Shown here: piece after piece, positions 38,867 through 51,225 of the stretch
Position numbering within the stretch: position 1 is the first letter of the stretch
Layout of the letters: each line of letters starts with the position of its first letter
Assembly (NCBI RefSeq): GCF_042767895.1
Contig: NC_091575.1
Location: 34,531,358 to 34,595,357 of the forward strand
Direction: 5' to 3'
DNA length: 64,000 nt
Origin: Penaeus vannamei
Lineage: Eukaryota > Arthropoda > Malacostraca > Decapoda > Penaeidae
Translations under genes and position numbers: made by a program
Notes under the pieces: generated by a model
Database searches by the model: none
What the model saw: only the letters and a program-made list of their open reading frames with translations
Told to the model about the DNA's origin: nothing

Positions 38867-39147
38867 AGTAAGTAAAGATTTTGTACGCTGATTTGCGAAT
38901 AGTGTGTTCACTCGTTCATGATCATTAGGCGCATCGTCACTAAAACTGAAATTTATTTGTTATTATTCCATTGTTGCAAAATACTCTAGCACACTTTGTT
39001 ATAATCAACAGTTGATTAACTCTATTGCTCACTTTTATTATTATCAGTGTTATCGGTAAGTTAGAATAATTATTGATTTCAAGCTTCGCATTATTTTAAT
39101 TTCGATTATTATCGATAATCTGAATAAGGACTTATTATCAATGAATT

Positions 39148-39647
39148 NNNNNNNNNNNNNNNNNNNNNNNNNNNNNNNNNNNNNNNNNNNNNNNNNNNNN
39201 NNNNNNNNNNNNNNNNNNNNNNNNNNNNNNNNNNNNNNNNNNNNNNNNNNNNNNNNNNNNNNNNNNNNNNNNNNNNNNNNNNNNNNNNNNNNNNNNNNNN
39301 NNNNNNNNNNNNNNNNNNNNNNNNNNNNNNNNNNNNNNNNNNNNNNNNNNNNNNNNNNNNNNNNNNNNNNNNNNNNNNNNNNNNNNNNNNNNNNNNNNNN
39401 NNNNNNNNNNNNNNNNNNNNNNNNNNNNNNNNNNNNNNNNNNNNNNNNNNNNNNNNNNNNNNNNNNNNNNNNNNNNNNNNNNNNNNNNNNNNNNNNNNNN
39501 NNNNNNNNNNNNNNNNNNNNNNNNNNNNNNNNNNNNNNNNNNNNNNNNNNNNNNNNNNNNNNNNNNNNNNNNNNNNNNNNNNNNNNNNNNNNNNNNNNNN
39601 NNNNNNNNNNNNNNNNNNNNNNNNNNNNNNNNNNNNNNNNNNNNNNN
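39148..39647. other. Assembly gap, 500 N
   Basis: Second run of exactly 500 N. Array orientation switches back from plus to minus across it. Reading frames crossing it are artefacts. Confidence 0.98.
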
Positions 39648-39797
39648 TGTTGATTATAACAAAGTTTGCTAGAGTATTTCTTTTGCAACAACGGAATAAT
39701 AAAAAATAAAAAAAATTCAGATTTAGTGATGATGCGCCTAATGATCATGAACGAGTGAACACTATTCATAAATCAGCGTACAAAATAAAGAGACTTT

Positions 39798-39868
39798 CCC
39801 ACCAGCCGGGACTCGAACCCGGGTCTCTCGCGTACGAGGCGAGCATTCTACACTTGAACCACTAGTGG
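39798..39868 (-). tRNA. tRNA-like gene, C-G at acceptor pair 1:70, anticodon CGT
   Basis: Shares the C1-G70 pair and the trailer aagtctcttta with the copy at 8052, but differs in the leader (cattac for catagc). All stems and both boxes are intact. Flank type alpha. Confidence 0.75.
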
Positions 39869-41022
39869 ATTTCTTGTAATGGGCATTTAAAAGAGAATTG
39901 AATTGGTACTATGTCATAATTTGCTTCACTTTTATTTGTCTGTTTTGTTGTTTTCTTGAAATTACAGTCTCTAGCAATTGGATTTTTTGGTGCTTATCAA
40001 TAACATTGATATTACTGTAATGTTATTCGGTGTACATGATTGTTGTTACTCTTGGTTTAAAATTGTTAGTATCATCCCAATTGCTTTTTCAGACCTGGAG
40101 CCACTGGTCGCTAAATACACACTAACCCATATTGTGTAGGCCTTCTCGTCGCGTCAGTGACCAAGATAAAAAAATTCACCCTCACAATTTTACACAGCCT
40201 TTCGGATAGATCGCACGCAGATTTTTATTTGATTTTTTTTTTTTTTTTTTCACATGGCCCCATAAGTAAACGGTCAGGTTAATCAGCAAATGATTTTTGC
40301 CAACAAAGATGTCGTGGAGAAATATAAGATTTTTTACCTGCGACAGAAAAAAAAATCCGTTTCAAAACAACATATATTTAAGTCATTTTAAGAATTTTTT
40401 AAGGATGCGCCCGAACACTACACACACACAGCCCTTCCTCCCTGTCTCCATCGATCCAATCACCTTCCATTCAATCTTCTTCCCTCCATATTCAACTCCA
40501 TTTGAACAATTATCAGTATGACAATAATTATATAGAAAACGGGCGACAATTCTCAATTCATCGAGATAAAATGGAGAATGATTTTATAATGATATCCGTT
40601 GCTCCTTTCTTTGGCCTACACGATGGTATGATGTTGTGAACAATGATAATTACGATGGAAATGATAGTGCAGCAGAAACAAAACAAAAGAGTTACAGAAA
40701 GAGTAATATAGGTGGTGATTGCGAGTCATTCATTATGTCATTATTCAGTGTCGATAATAAAAACAATAATAACAATAATACAAAGGTTTAAACCAATTAT
40801 TATTCTAATTTATCAATAATGTTGATAATAAAAATTGATTGCTAAACTTCATCATTTGTTAATAATCACGAAGTTAAGTGTGCAGTATTCGTACAGTGTT
40901 CGTTTTGCAACAATAGATATAAGAAAAAAATAAACAAATTTCAATTTAGTGAATATGCGCCTCAAGTAATAGGCGAGTGGAGCGTACTATTCATAAATCA
41001 GCGTACAAAACCTTAGCTAAAT

Positions 41023-41039
41023 CACACCAGCCGGGACTG
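41023..41039 (-). pseudogene. 3' fragment of tRNA-like gene
   Basis: The same breakpoint as at 21562: the gene stops at ccgggact and joins ggtgcagcag. The trailer is tttagctaagg, one base from that of the fragments at 21562 and 62609. Confidence 0.75.
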
Positions 41040-41793
41040 GTGCAGCAGAAACAAAACAAAGGATTTACAGAAAAAGTAATTTTAGGTGATGGCTGCAAGA
41101 CGAGTTATTTGTGTTCGGTTATTATGTGCAGTAAATTACACTTACAAATGAATTATCCTTAGCAGAAGTGATCCAATCCAACAAAAGTGTACTGAATGTC
41201 GATGATTTTAACGAAATCCCAGCTCTGAAAGGTTAAGGTTATACGCATCATACTTATATCAATACCATAAAAATTATCAGAAATATAGAAGACTATCTGT
41301 TGTGACTTGCTTTCGAGGCAAACCAGTCTGTTTTTAAACCTAGCCTTCAAATAGCTACGTTGGGGTTACCTCGAGATCTGCAACACTGAAGATAACTGAC
41401 CAATAAGTCACGAGAACCGTGTTTCGTTCCGTATTTTTCAGTCATTAGATGTTTGATGTGTGTGTGTGTTAATCAAGTTGGTTTACACCTCCATATTTAT
41501 AAGAATCATGTACAAGTCATTCATTATGTCATTAATAAGATAATAAGAATAATAATAACAATAATACGAAGCTTGAAACCAATCATTATTCTAATTTATC
41601 GATAATGTTGATAATAAAAATGATTGCTAGACTTTATCATTAAGTTAAGTGTTCAGTATTCGTCCAGTATTCGTTTTGCAACAATAGCCATAAGAATAAA
41701 TAAATAAATTTCAATTTTAGCGAATATGCGCCTTAAGTAATAGGCGAGTGGAGCATACTATTCATAAAGCACTGTAAAAAATCTTACCGGCGT

Positions 41794-41864
41794 CCCACCA
41801 GCCGGGACTCGAACCCGGGTCTCTCACGTACGAGGCGAGCATTCTACACTAGAACCACTGATGT
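41794..41864 (-). tRNA. tRNA-like gene, subfamily II, mismatched 1:70, anticodon CGT
   Basis: The acceptor 5' strand is ACATCAG but position 70 is G, so A1 is unpaired. The D loop starts with T. The trailer is cgccggtaaga, related to cgccatcaaga at 54086. Flank type beta. Confidence 0.58.
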
Positions 41865-42440
41865 TTTATGTACATGTTGGACATTTTATGCAGTGAATTG
41901 ATACTATAAATAATTTCGTTCACTTCTATTTGTCCACATTTTGTTGTTCTCTTGCACATACAGTTTAAGGTTTATTATGGTTTTGGTGCTTATCAATAAT
42001 ATTATTGTTATTCATTGTTAGTTATTGTTTTTGCTCTTATGTTTTATAACATCCAGTGTTATTATTTCTATTTAGAGTTTACATAGTAAACATTGCTTAC
42101 ATTTTATTTGCACTTTACGCCTGAAAAACATTACAGAAACAGTAAAAAAGAAAGCAAAAATGCTGCACTATATTCGTAATTACATAGTTGTGTGGTTTAC
42201 AATAATACTCAAAATAGATTTTTCAAGAAATTAGAAATAGATTTCTATAGAATGGTTATTCCATTACGTATATTTTGTGGAGATATCATAAGCGCCATTA
42301 TTGTAACTGTCGTGTGATTATTTGTGTTACAAGGAACTTGTTTAACCTCAACTATATCAATCGAAGCTTTTATTAAGTTTATGTAAATACAATTTCACAC
42401 ACAGGGTTTCCCGTAATCCTTAAAATTCCTAGAGATTTTA
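41865..42440 (-). repeat. Subfamily II-associated module, copy 4
   Basis: Adjoins the subfamily II copy at 41794-41864 and carries ttctatttgtccac, cataacatccagtg, gtgtggtttacaat and cacacagggttt in the usual order. Confidence 0.75.
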
Positions 42441-43055
42441 GGTTGTTCCAGCTCTGAAGGTTTAAGATTTAAGGCTTATACGCATCATGCTGCCATATCA
42501 ATGCCATAAAAATTATCAGAAATATACAAACCACTATCTTCACATCAACATTTAATTTGTAACTTTCTTACGAGGAAAAACTGTCTACATTTTAACCTAA
42601 CCTTAAAATAGCTACGGTGGGGTTACCTCGAGATCTGCAACACTGAAGATAACTGACCAATAAGTCATGAGAACCGATTTTCGTTTCGTATTTTTCAGTC
42701 ATTAGATGCTTGATATGTATGTGTTATTTAAGCTAGTTTGTGGAAGATTGTCTACACCTCCAGCTTTTATAGGAATCACGTACAATTAATTGTCCTTATT
42801 CATATTACCGATAATAATTGAAATAATAATTATACGAAGCTTGAAATGAATCTTTGTTCTAACTTACTGATAACATTGATAATAAAAGTGATCAGTAGAC
42901 TTTTAATCTAATGTTTATTATGACAAAGCTGTGATAGTGTATTTCTTTTGCAATAATGGAATAAGAAAAAAATCTGTTTTAGTGACGATGCGCCTAATGA
43001 TCATGAACGAGTGAACACACTATTCATGAATAGGCGTACAAAACTAAAAGCATAT

Positions 43056-43126
43056 TACACCAGCCGGGACTCGAACCCGGGTCTCTCGCGTGGGAGGCGA
43101 GCACTCTACACTTGAACCACTAGTGC
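43056..43126 (-). tRNA. tRNA-like gene, anticodon CCC (Gly)
   Basis: Shares the CCC anticodon and the D-stem GAGT change with the copy at 20059, so the bodies are close relatives, yet its trailer tatgcttttag is unrelated to ctgttattgag. The trailer itself contains TTTT, so Pol III could stop early. Flank type alpha. Confidence 0.72.
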
Positions 43127-44612
43127 TTTTCTTACAACAGAGATTTAAAAGAATTGAATTGATACTATTAGTCATAATTTGCTTTACTTTTATTTGTCCA
43201 TGTTTTGTTCTCTTGCAATTACACTCTAATCATTGGAGTTTTTGGTGCTTATCAATAACATTGATATTATTGTAATGTTATTCGGTGTACATTGTTGCTG
43301 TTACTCTTTTTTTATTGTTATTATCACTACCAGAGTTGATTACATGCATCCATACATACATCAGGGTTCTTGAATGTATGATTGAGTTTGAGACTTTTGT
43401 AAGTGTTTTAAAACTCGTTCCAATCGCTTTTTAAGACCTGGAGCCACTGGCGAACAAAGATATGCCTTTGGCGAATTTAAGATGTTTTAAGACCTGCGAG
43501 AGAAAAAGCTTCGTTATTAAGACTTGTTAAGGCGTTAAATTTCCTCAAAATCATATATTTAAGACATTTTAAAACTTTTAAGGATACGCCCGAACACTGT
43601 ACATCCGCACAGCCCTTCCTCCTTGTCTCCATCCATCCAAGCTGGTTTGTGGAAGACTGTCTATACCTCCAGCTTTTATAGCAATCATGTACAATTCATT
43701 CATATGTTAGAGTACTGATTATAATTGAAGTAATCATAATAATACGAAGCTTGAAACCAATAATTATTCTAACTTAACGATAACATTTATAATGATAAAA
43801 AGTTGCTTCTTTCTTTGGCCTACAAGATGGTATGATGTAGTGAACGATGATAATTACGAAGGAAATGATAGTGCAACAGAAACAAAAGAGTTACAGCAGC
43901 TTTCATCAGAAAGAGTAATAAAGGTGATGGTTGCAAGACTAAAGTTATTTGTGCTGCATTCATTATATGCAATAAATCACACTTCACTTACAAATGCATT
44001 ATCCTAAACAGAAGTGTTCCTTTGTTACAAGAGAGTATTGAATGTCGATGAATTTAAGGTAATCTCAGCTCTGAAGGGTTAAGGTTTAAGGGTTAAATGC
44101 ATCATACTTATAACGTCATAAAATTATCAGAAATATACAAAGCACTATCTTGACATCAACCTTTCATTTGTGACTTCCTTTCGAGGCAAAGCGATCAACA
44201 TTTTAAGTCATTAGAACAGTTTTTCGCTTTGTATTTTTCAGTGATTAGATGCTTGATATGTATGTGTGTGTTATTTAAACTGGTTTGTGGAAGACTGTCT
44301 ACACCTCCAGCTTTTATATCAATCACGTACAATTAATTGTCCTTATTCATATTACCGGTAATAATTGAAATAATAATTATACGAAGCTTGAAATGAATCT
44401 TTGTTCTAACTTACCGATAACATTGATAATAAAAGTGATCACTAGACTTTTGATCTAATGTTTATTATGACAAAGATAAGTCTGATAATGTATTTCTTTT
44501 GCAACAATGGAATAAGAAAAAAAAAATCCAGTTTTAGTGACGATGCGGCTAATGATCATGAACGAGTGAACACACTATTCATAAATAGGTATACAAAAAA
44601 ACCTTGAATTCT

Positions 44613-44683
44613 CACACCAGCCGGGGCTCGAACCCGGGTCTCTCGCGTGCTCGGCGAGCATTCTACATTTGAACCACTAGTGT
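44613..44683 (-). tRNA. tRNA-like gene, altered anticodon loop (AGC), A-T at 1:70
   Basis: The anticodon loop is CGAGCAC: the anticodon would be AGC, but the T normally preceding it has been lost. Position 1 is A, restoring a Watson-Crick pair with T70. The B box has one change (GGTTCGAGCCC). The trailer gaattcaaggttt is 13 nt, the longest seen. Flank type alpha. Confidence 0.55.
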
Positions 44684-45554
44684 TTTCTTACTATAAAGAT
44701 TTAAAAGAGAATTGAATTGATACTATTAGTCATAATTTGCTTCACTTTTATTTGTCTATGTTTTGTTGTTCTCTTGCAATTACACTCTAATCATTGGAGG
44801 TTTTGGTGCTTATCAATAACATTGATATTATTGTAATGTAATCCGGTGTACATTATTGCTGTTACTCTTTTTTTTCTTTTGTAATTATTATCACTACCAG
44901 TGTTGATTACATGCATCCATACATACATCAGGGTTCTTGAAGGTATGATTGAGTTTGAGACCTTTGTAAGTCTTTTTAAAACTCATCCCAATCGCTTTTT
45001 AAGACCTGGAGCCACTGGCGAACAAAGATATGCCTTTGGCAAATTTAAGATGTTTTAAGACCCGAGACAGAAAAGCTCCGTTATTAAGACTTGTTAAGGC
45101 GTTAAATTTCCTCAAAACCATATATCTAAGACATTTTAAGACTTTTTAAGGATACGCCCGAACACTGTACATCCGCACAGCCCTTCCTCCTTGTCTCCAT
45201 CCATCCAAGCTGGTTTGTGGAAGACTGTCTATACCTCCAGGTTTTATAGCAATCATGTACAATTCATTCATGTGTCCTTATTCAGATTACCGATTATAAT
45301 TGAAGTAACCATAATAATACGAAGCTTGAAACCAATAATTATTCTAACTTAACGATAACTTTTATAATAATAAAAAGTGAACAAGAGACTTAATCAACTG
45401 TTAATTATAACAAAGTTCAGTGTCCCAGAGTATTTCTTTTGCAACGTTGAACATAATAAAAAATAAATAGATTTGTTTTAGTGACGATGCGCATAATAAC
45501 AATGAACGAGTGCACACACTGTTCATAGATCAATGTACAAAACGACTACAGTAT

Positions 45555-45605
45555 CACACCAGCCGGGACTCGAACCCGGGTCTCTCACACTTGAACCACT
45601 AGTGC
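45555..45605 (-). pseudogene. tRNA-like copy without an anticodon arm
   Basis: Carries the same 20-base deletion and the same trailer tactgtagtcg as the copy at 19149-19199. The leader differs by one base (gtaatt or gcaatt region). Confidence 0.75.
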
Positions 45606-46427
45606 TTTTCATACAGGTAATTTAAGGACAATTGCATTGATACTATTAATCATAATTTTCTTCACTTCTATTTGTCCAAGTATTGTTGATTTCTTGCAAA
45701 TAGTTTATAATTATTGCAGTTTTTGGTGCTCATCAATAACACTGATATTACTGTAATGTTATTCGGTGTACATGATTACAAGAGAGTATTGAATGTCGAT
45801 GAATTTAAGGAAATCTCAGCTCTGAAGGGTTAAGGTTTAAGGGTTAAACGCATCATTCTTATAACGTCATAAAAATTATCAGAAATATACAAACCACCAT
45901 CTTGACATCAACCTTTCATTTGTGACTTCCTTTCGAGGCAAAGCGATCAACATTTTAACCTAACCTTAAAATAGCTACAGTGGGGTTACCTCGAGATCTG
46001 CAACACTGAAGATAACTGACCAATAAGTCATGAGAACCGTTTTTCGTTTCGTATTTTTCAGTCATTAGATGCTTGATATGTATGTGTGTTATTTAAACTG
46101 GTTTGTGGAAGACTGTTTCCAACTCCAGCTTTTATAGCAATCATGTTGGATTCATTCATAAGTCCTTATTCAGATTACCAATAATAATTGAAATAATAAT
46201 AATACGAAGCTTGAAATCAATCATTGTTCTAGCTTACCGATAACATTGATACTAAAAAATGATTACTAGACTTTTAATCTAATGTGGCAAAGTGTGCTAG
46301 AGTATTTGCTTTGCAACATTGGAATAAGAAAAAAAGAATAAATTTCAGTTTTAGTGACGATGCGCCCAAGGATCATGACCGAGTGAACACACTATTCATA
46401 AATCAGCATACAAAATTTGGGGTATCT

Positions 46428-46498
46428 AACACAAGCCGGGACTCGAACCCGGGTCTCTCGCGTACGAGGCGAGCATTCTACACTTGAACCACTAGTGC
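46428..46498 (-). tRNA. tRNA-like gene, acceptor mismatch, anticodon CGT
   Basis: Shares the T at position 66 (mismatched with T5) with the copy at 5127. Position 71 is T instead of G. The trailer gataccccaaa is unrelated to that at 5127. Flank type alpha. Confidence 0.62.
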
Positions 46499-48043
46499 TT
46501 TTCTTATAATGAGCATGTTAAGGAGAATTCAATTGATACTATTAGTCATAATTTGCTTCACTTCTATTTGTCTGTTTTGTTGTTTTCTTGCAATTACAGT
46601 CTAATCCTCGGAGTTTTTGGTGCTTATCAATAACACTGATATTACTGTAATGTTATTCGGTGTACATTATTGCTGTTACTACTCATCCCAATCGCTTTTT
46701 AAAACCTGGAGTCACTGGCGAACAAAGATATGCCTTTGGCAAATTTAAGATGTTTTAAGACCCGAGACAGAAAAAGCTCCGTTATTAAGACTTGCTAAGG
46801 CCTTCAATTTCCCCAAAACCAAATATTTAATACATTTTAAGACTTTTTAGGGATACGCCCGAACACTGTACATCCGCACAGCCCTTCCTCCTTGTCTCCA
46901 TCCATCCAAGCTGGTTTGTGGAAGATTGTCTATTCCTCCAGCTTTTATAGCAATCATGTACAATTCATTCATATGTCAGATTACCGATTATAATTGGCAT
47001 TTTAGGGAGAATTGAATTGATACTATTTGTCATAATTTCCTTCACTTCTGTGTCCAAGTTTTGTTGTTTTCTTGCAAATAGTTTATAATTAGTGCAGCTT
47101 TTTGTGCTCATCAATAACACTGATATTACTGCAATGTTATTCGGTGTACATAATTGTTGTTACTCTTGTTTTAATATTGTTATTATCACTACCAGTGTTG
47201 CTTACTTGCATCCATACATACACAAGGTTTCTTGGAGGTATAAGCTGGAGTTTAAGACCTTTGTAAGGCTTTTTAAAACTCATCCATATTGCTTTTTCAG
47301 ACCTGGAGCCACTGGTCGCTAAATACACACTAACCCATATTGTGTAGGCCTTCTCGTCGCGTCAGTGACCAAGATAAAAATTCACCCTGACAATTTTACA
47401 CAACCTTTCGGACGCAAATCTTTATTTGATTTTTTTTTTTTTTTCACACGGCCCCATAAGTAAAAGTTCAGGTTAATCAGCAAATGATTTTTGCCAACAA
47501 AGATGTCTTGGAGAAATATAAGATTTTTTAAGACCTGCGACAGAAAAAAAAATCCGTTTCAAAACTTGTTAAGGCCTTATATTTCCAGAAACAACATTTT
47601 AAAAACTTTTTAAGGATGCGCCCGAACACTTCCTCCCTGTCTCCATCAATCCAGTCACCTTCCATTCAATCTTCTTCCATCCATATTCAACTCCATTTGA
47701 ACAATTATCAGTATGACAATAATTATATAGAAAACGGGCGACAATTCTCAATTCATCGTAATAAAATGGAGAATGATTTTATAATGATATCCGTTGCTCC
47801 TTTCTTTGGCCTACACGATGGTATGATGTAGTGAACAATGATAATTACGATGGAAATGATAGTGCAGCAGAAACAGAATAAAAGAGTTACGAAAAAAGTA
47901 ATAAAGGTGATGATTGCAAAACGAGTAATTCATTATGTCATGCCATAAATAAATACATTTCAATTTTAGAGAATATACGCCTTAAAGTATTAGGCAAGTG
48001 GAGTGTACTATTCATAAATCAGTGTACAAAATTAATCGCGTTT

Positions 48044-48114
48044 TACACCAGCCGAGACTCGAACCCGGGTCTCTCACGTACGAGGCGAGCGTTCTACACT
48101 TGAACCACTAGTGC
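48044..48114 (-). tRNA. tRNA-like gene, anticodon CGT
   Basis: Twin of the copy at 3172 with the same trailer aacgcgattaa and AA after the acceptor stem, but with intact T-stem position 51 and B-box GGTTCGAG. The T stem keeps one wobble (CTCGG), also seen at 26725. Flank type beta. Confidence 0.7.
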
Positions 48115-48790
48115 TTTTCTTATAATGGATATTTTAAGGTTAATTGAATTGATACTATTGGACATAATTTTCTTCACTTCTGTGCCGAAGGGTTATTGTT
48201 TTCTTGCAAATAGTTCATAATTAGTGCAGTTTTTGGTGCTCACCAGTAACACGGCTGTTACTGTAATGCTATTTGGTGGACATGATTGCTGTTACTCTTG
48301 TTTCAATATTGTTATTCTCACTACCAGTGTTGCTTACATGCATCCATACATACACAAGGTTTCTTGGAGGTATAAGCTGATGGAGTTTAAGACCTTTGTA
48401 AGGCTTTTTAAAACTCTTCCCAATCGCTTTTTAAGACCTGGAGCCACTGGTTGCTAAATACACACTACCCCATAATGTGTAGTCTTTCTTGTCGCGTCAG
48501 TGGCCAAGAAATAGAATTTTCGCCCATGATTTTTACACAGGCCTTTGGATAGATTGCTCACCCAATGATTTTCTGCACGCGGCCCATAAGGAAACGGTCG
48601 CGTTGATCAGCAAAGATCAAGGTCCAATGTTGACAAATGAGATCGCAAAACTCACTGAATATTTATCACTATTATGACATTACTTATATAACCGGAAAAC
48701 GGGTGACCATTCTCTAATCATCATAATGATAATAAGAATAAAAAAAATAGTTTATGATAGTGTTACACCAGCCTCTATTAATGTTTTGTA

Positions 48791-49100
48791 TTTCGCGGGT
48801 GTTTTGATGTGTGTGTGTGTGGGGGGGGGGGTCTCGTCCTGCAGAGAGCGCCCGGGACTCGCCTGAGGAAGACGTGCTCGCGACCCCTCCTCTCGTTTCC
48901 CCGCCTGAGACTGTGATTTTCGCCCCGTGTTCGATGTGCCTTATTTCCCGAGGATTAATAAACCCCTTGGTGAAGTGACCAGCGTTTGTTTCGACCTGAC
49001 AGTACCTTAGACAAGGGGACAAGGAGTGCTCGCCCCCACCTGCACACTCGGACCTTTAACGGCTGCTGAGGTTAGCGTGCTATCCTGTGGTCGTTCGGGC
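48791..49100 (-). repeat. GC-rich module, copy 8
   Basis: Full module with a run of 10 G. Both recurrent frames are open on the minus strand: one begins at the ATG at 49022 (MSPCLRYCQ), the other passes through RPQDSTLTSAAVKG and stops near 49007. Confidence 0.7.
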
Positions 49101-50001
49101 TTAACAATAATATCCGTTGCTGCTTTCTTTGGCCTACATGATGGTATGATGTAGTGAACGATGATAATTACGAAGGAAATGATAGTGCAACAGAAACAAA
49201 ACAAAAGAGTTACAGCAGCTTTCATCAGAAAGAGTAATAAAGGTGATGGTTGCAAGACTTGAGTTATTTGTGCTGCATTCATTCTATGCAATAAATCACA
49301 CGTCACTTACAAATGCATTATCCTAAACAGAAGTGTTCCTATGATACAAGAGAGTATTGAATGTCAATGAATTTAAGGTAATCTCAGCTCTGAAGGGTTA
49401 AGGTTTAAGGGTTAAACGTATCATACTTATAACGTCATAAAAATTATCAGAAATATACAAACCACTATCTTGACATCAAACTTTCATTTTTGACTTCCTT
49501 TCGAGGCAAAACGATCAACATTTTAACCTAACCTTAAAATAGCTACGGTGGGGTTACCTCGAGATCTGCAACACTGAAGATAACTGACCAGTAAGTCATG
49601 AGAACTGTTTTTCGCTTTGTATTTTTCAGTCATTAGATGCTTGATATGTATGCATGTGTTATTTAAACCGGAAGACTGTCTACACCTCCAGCTTTTATAG
49701 CAATCACGTATTCATAATATTCATAATAAGTCCTTATTGAGATTACCGATAATAATTGAAATAATAATAAAACGAAGCTTGAAATCAATCATTATTCTAA
49801 CTTACCGACAACATTGATACTAAAAAGTGATTACAAGACTTTTAATCTAATGTTAATTATGACAAAGTGTGCTAGAGAATTTGTTTTGCAACAATGGAAT
49901 AAGAAAAAATGAATAAATTTCAGTTTTAGTGACGATGTGCCTAAGGATCATGACCGAGCGAACACACTATTCATAAATCAGCATACAAAATTATGAAATC
50001 T

Positions 50002-50072
50002 CACACCAGCCGGGACTCGAACCCGGGTCTCTCGCGTTCGAGGCGAGCATTCTACACTCGGACTACTAGTGC
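50002..50072 (-). tRNA. tRNA-like gene, anticodon CGA
   Basis: The loop CTCGAAC gives anticodon CGA, for the serine codon TCG. The D arm has several changes (agtccgagtg), which weaken its stem and A box. The trailer gatttcataa is 10 nt. Flank type alpha. Confidence 0.55.
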
Positions 50073-51154
50073 TTATCTTACTGTGGGCATGTTAAGGAGA
50101 ATTCAATTGATACTATTAGTCATAATTTCCTTCACTTTTATTTGTCTATGTTTTGTTGTTTTCTTGTAATTACAGTCTCTAATCATTGTTTTTTTTTGTG
50201 CTTATCAATAACACTGATATTACTGCAATGTTATTCGGTGTACATGATTGTTGTTACTCGTTTTAAAATTATTATCATCCCAATTGCTTTTTAAGACCTG
50301 GAGCCACTGGTCGCTAAATACACACTAACCCATATTGTGTAGGCCTTCTCGTCGCGTCAGTGACCAAGATAAAAATTCACCCTGACAATTTTACACAACC
50401 TTTTGGATAGATCGCACGCTGATTTTTATTTGATTTTTATTCATTTTTTTTCACACGGCCCCATAAGTAAACGGTTAGGTTAATCAGCAAATGATTTTTG
50501 CCAACAAAGATCTTTTAAGACCTGCGACAGAAAAAAACTCCGTTTTAAAACTTGTAAAGGCCTCAAATTTCAAAAAATCATATATTTAAGTCATTTTAAG
50601 ACTTTTTAAGGAACACTACACACACAGCCCTTCCTCCCTGTCTCCATCGATCCAATCACCTTCCATTCTATCTTCTTCCCTCCATATTCAACTCCATTTG
50701 AACAATTATCAGTATGACAATAATTATATAGAAAACGGGCGACAATTCTCAGTTCATCGTAATAAAATGGAGAATGATTTTATAATGACATCCGTTGCTC
50801 CTTTCTTTGGCCTACACGATGGTATGACGTAGTGAACAATGATAATTACGATGGAAATGATAGTGCAACAGAAACAGAGTGTCGATAACAATAATAATAA
50901 TAATAATAATACGAAGGTTGAAACCAATTATTATTCTAACTTATCGATAATGTTGATAATAAAAATTGATTGCTAGACTTCATTAATCGTTAACAATCAC
51001 GAAGTTGAGTGTGCAGTATTCGTACAGTGTTCGTTTTGCAACAATAGATATAAGAAAAAAATAAACAAATTTCAATTTAGTGAATATGCGCCTTAAAGTA
51101 TTAGGCGAGTGGAGCGTACTATTCATAAATCATTGTACAAAATCATCAGCGCTT

Positions 51155-51225
51155 CACACCAGCCGGGACTCGAACCCGGGTCTCTCACGTACGAGGCGAG
51201 CATTCTACACTTGAACCACTAGTGC
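51155..51225 (-). tRNA. tRNA-like gene, anticodon CGT
   Basis: Consensus body with a G-T in the anticodon stem. The trailer agcgctgatga is identical to that at 23644. Flank type beta. Confidence 0.75.

Larger units (their letters stand above)
17388..39147 (+). repeat. Tandem tRNA-like array, contig 2 (probably inverted)
   Basis: Sixteen copies or fragments, all on the plus strand, lie from 19149 to 38796. The TCGAGATCTGCAAC segment (here inverted) is near 17711, 20541, 21211, 25303, 28243, 31561, 34475 and 35774. GC-rich modules are at 18179, 25771, 28597, 32006 (deleted) and 36234. A subfamily II-associated module spans 34680-35265. TTAAGAC-rich blocks lie near 19582, 22190, 24250, 27240, 29140, 30500, 33490, 36830 and 38210. 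Read backwards, the trailers from 26725 to 20737 match those of contig 3 from 48044 to 54156 in order, so this contig is the same kind of array in the opposite orientation. Confidence 0.85.

Noticed and set aside
39050..39769. Reading frame of 239 residues
   Set aside because: It spans the second N gap; only short repeat-derived ends are real sequence.
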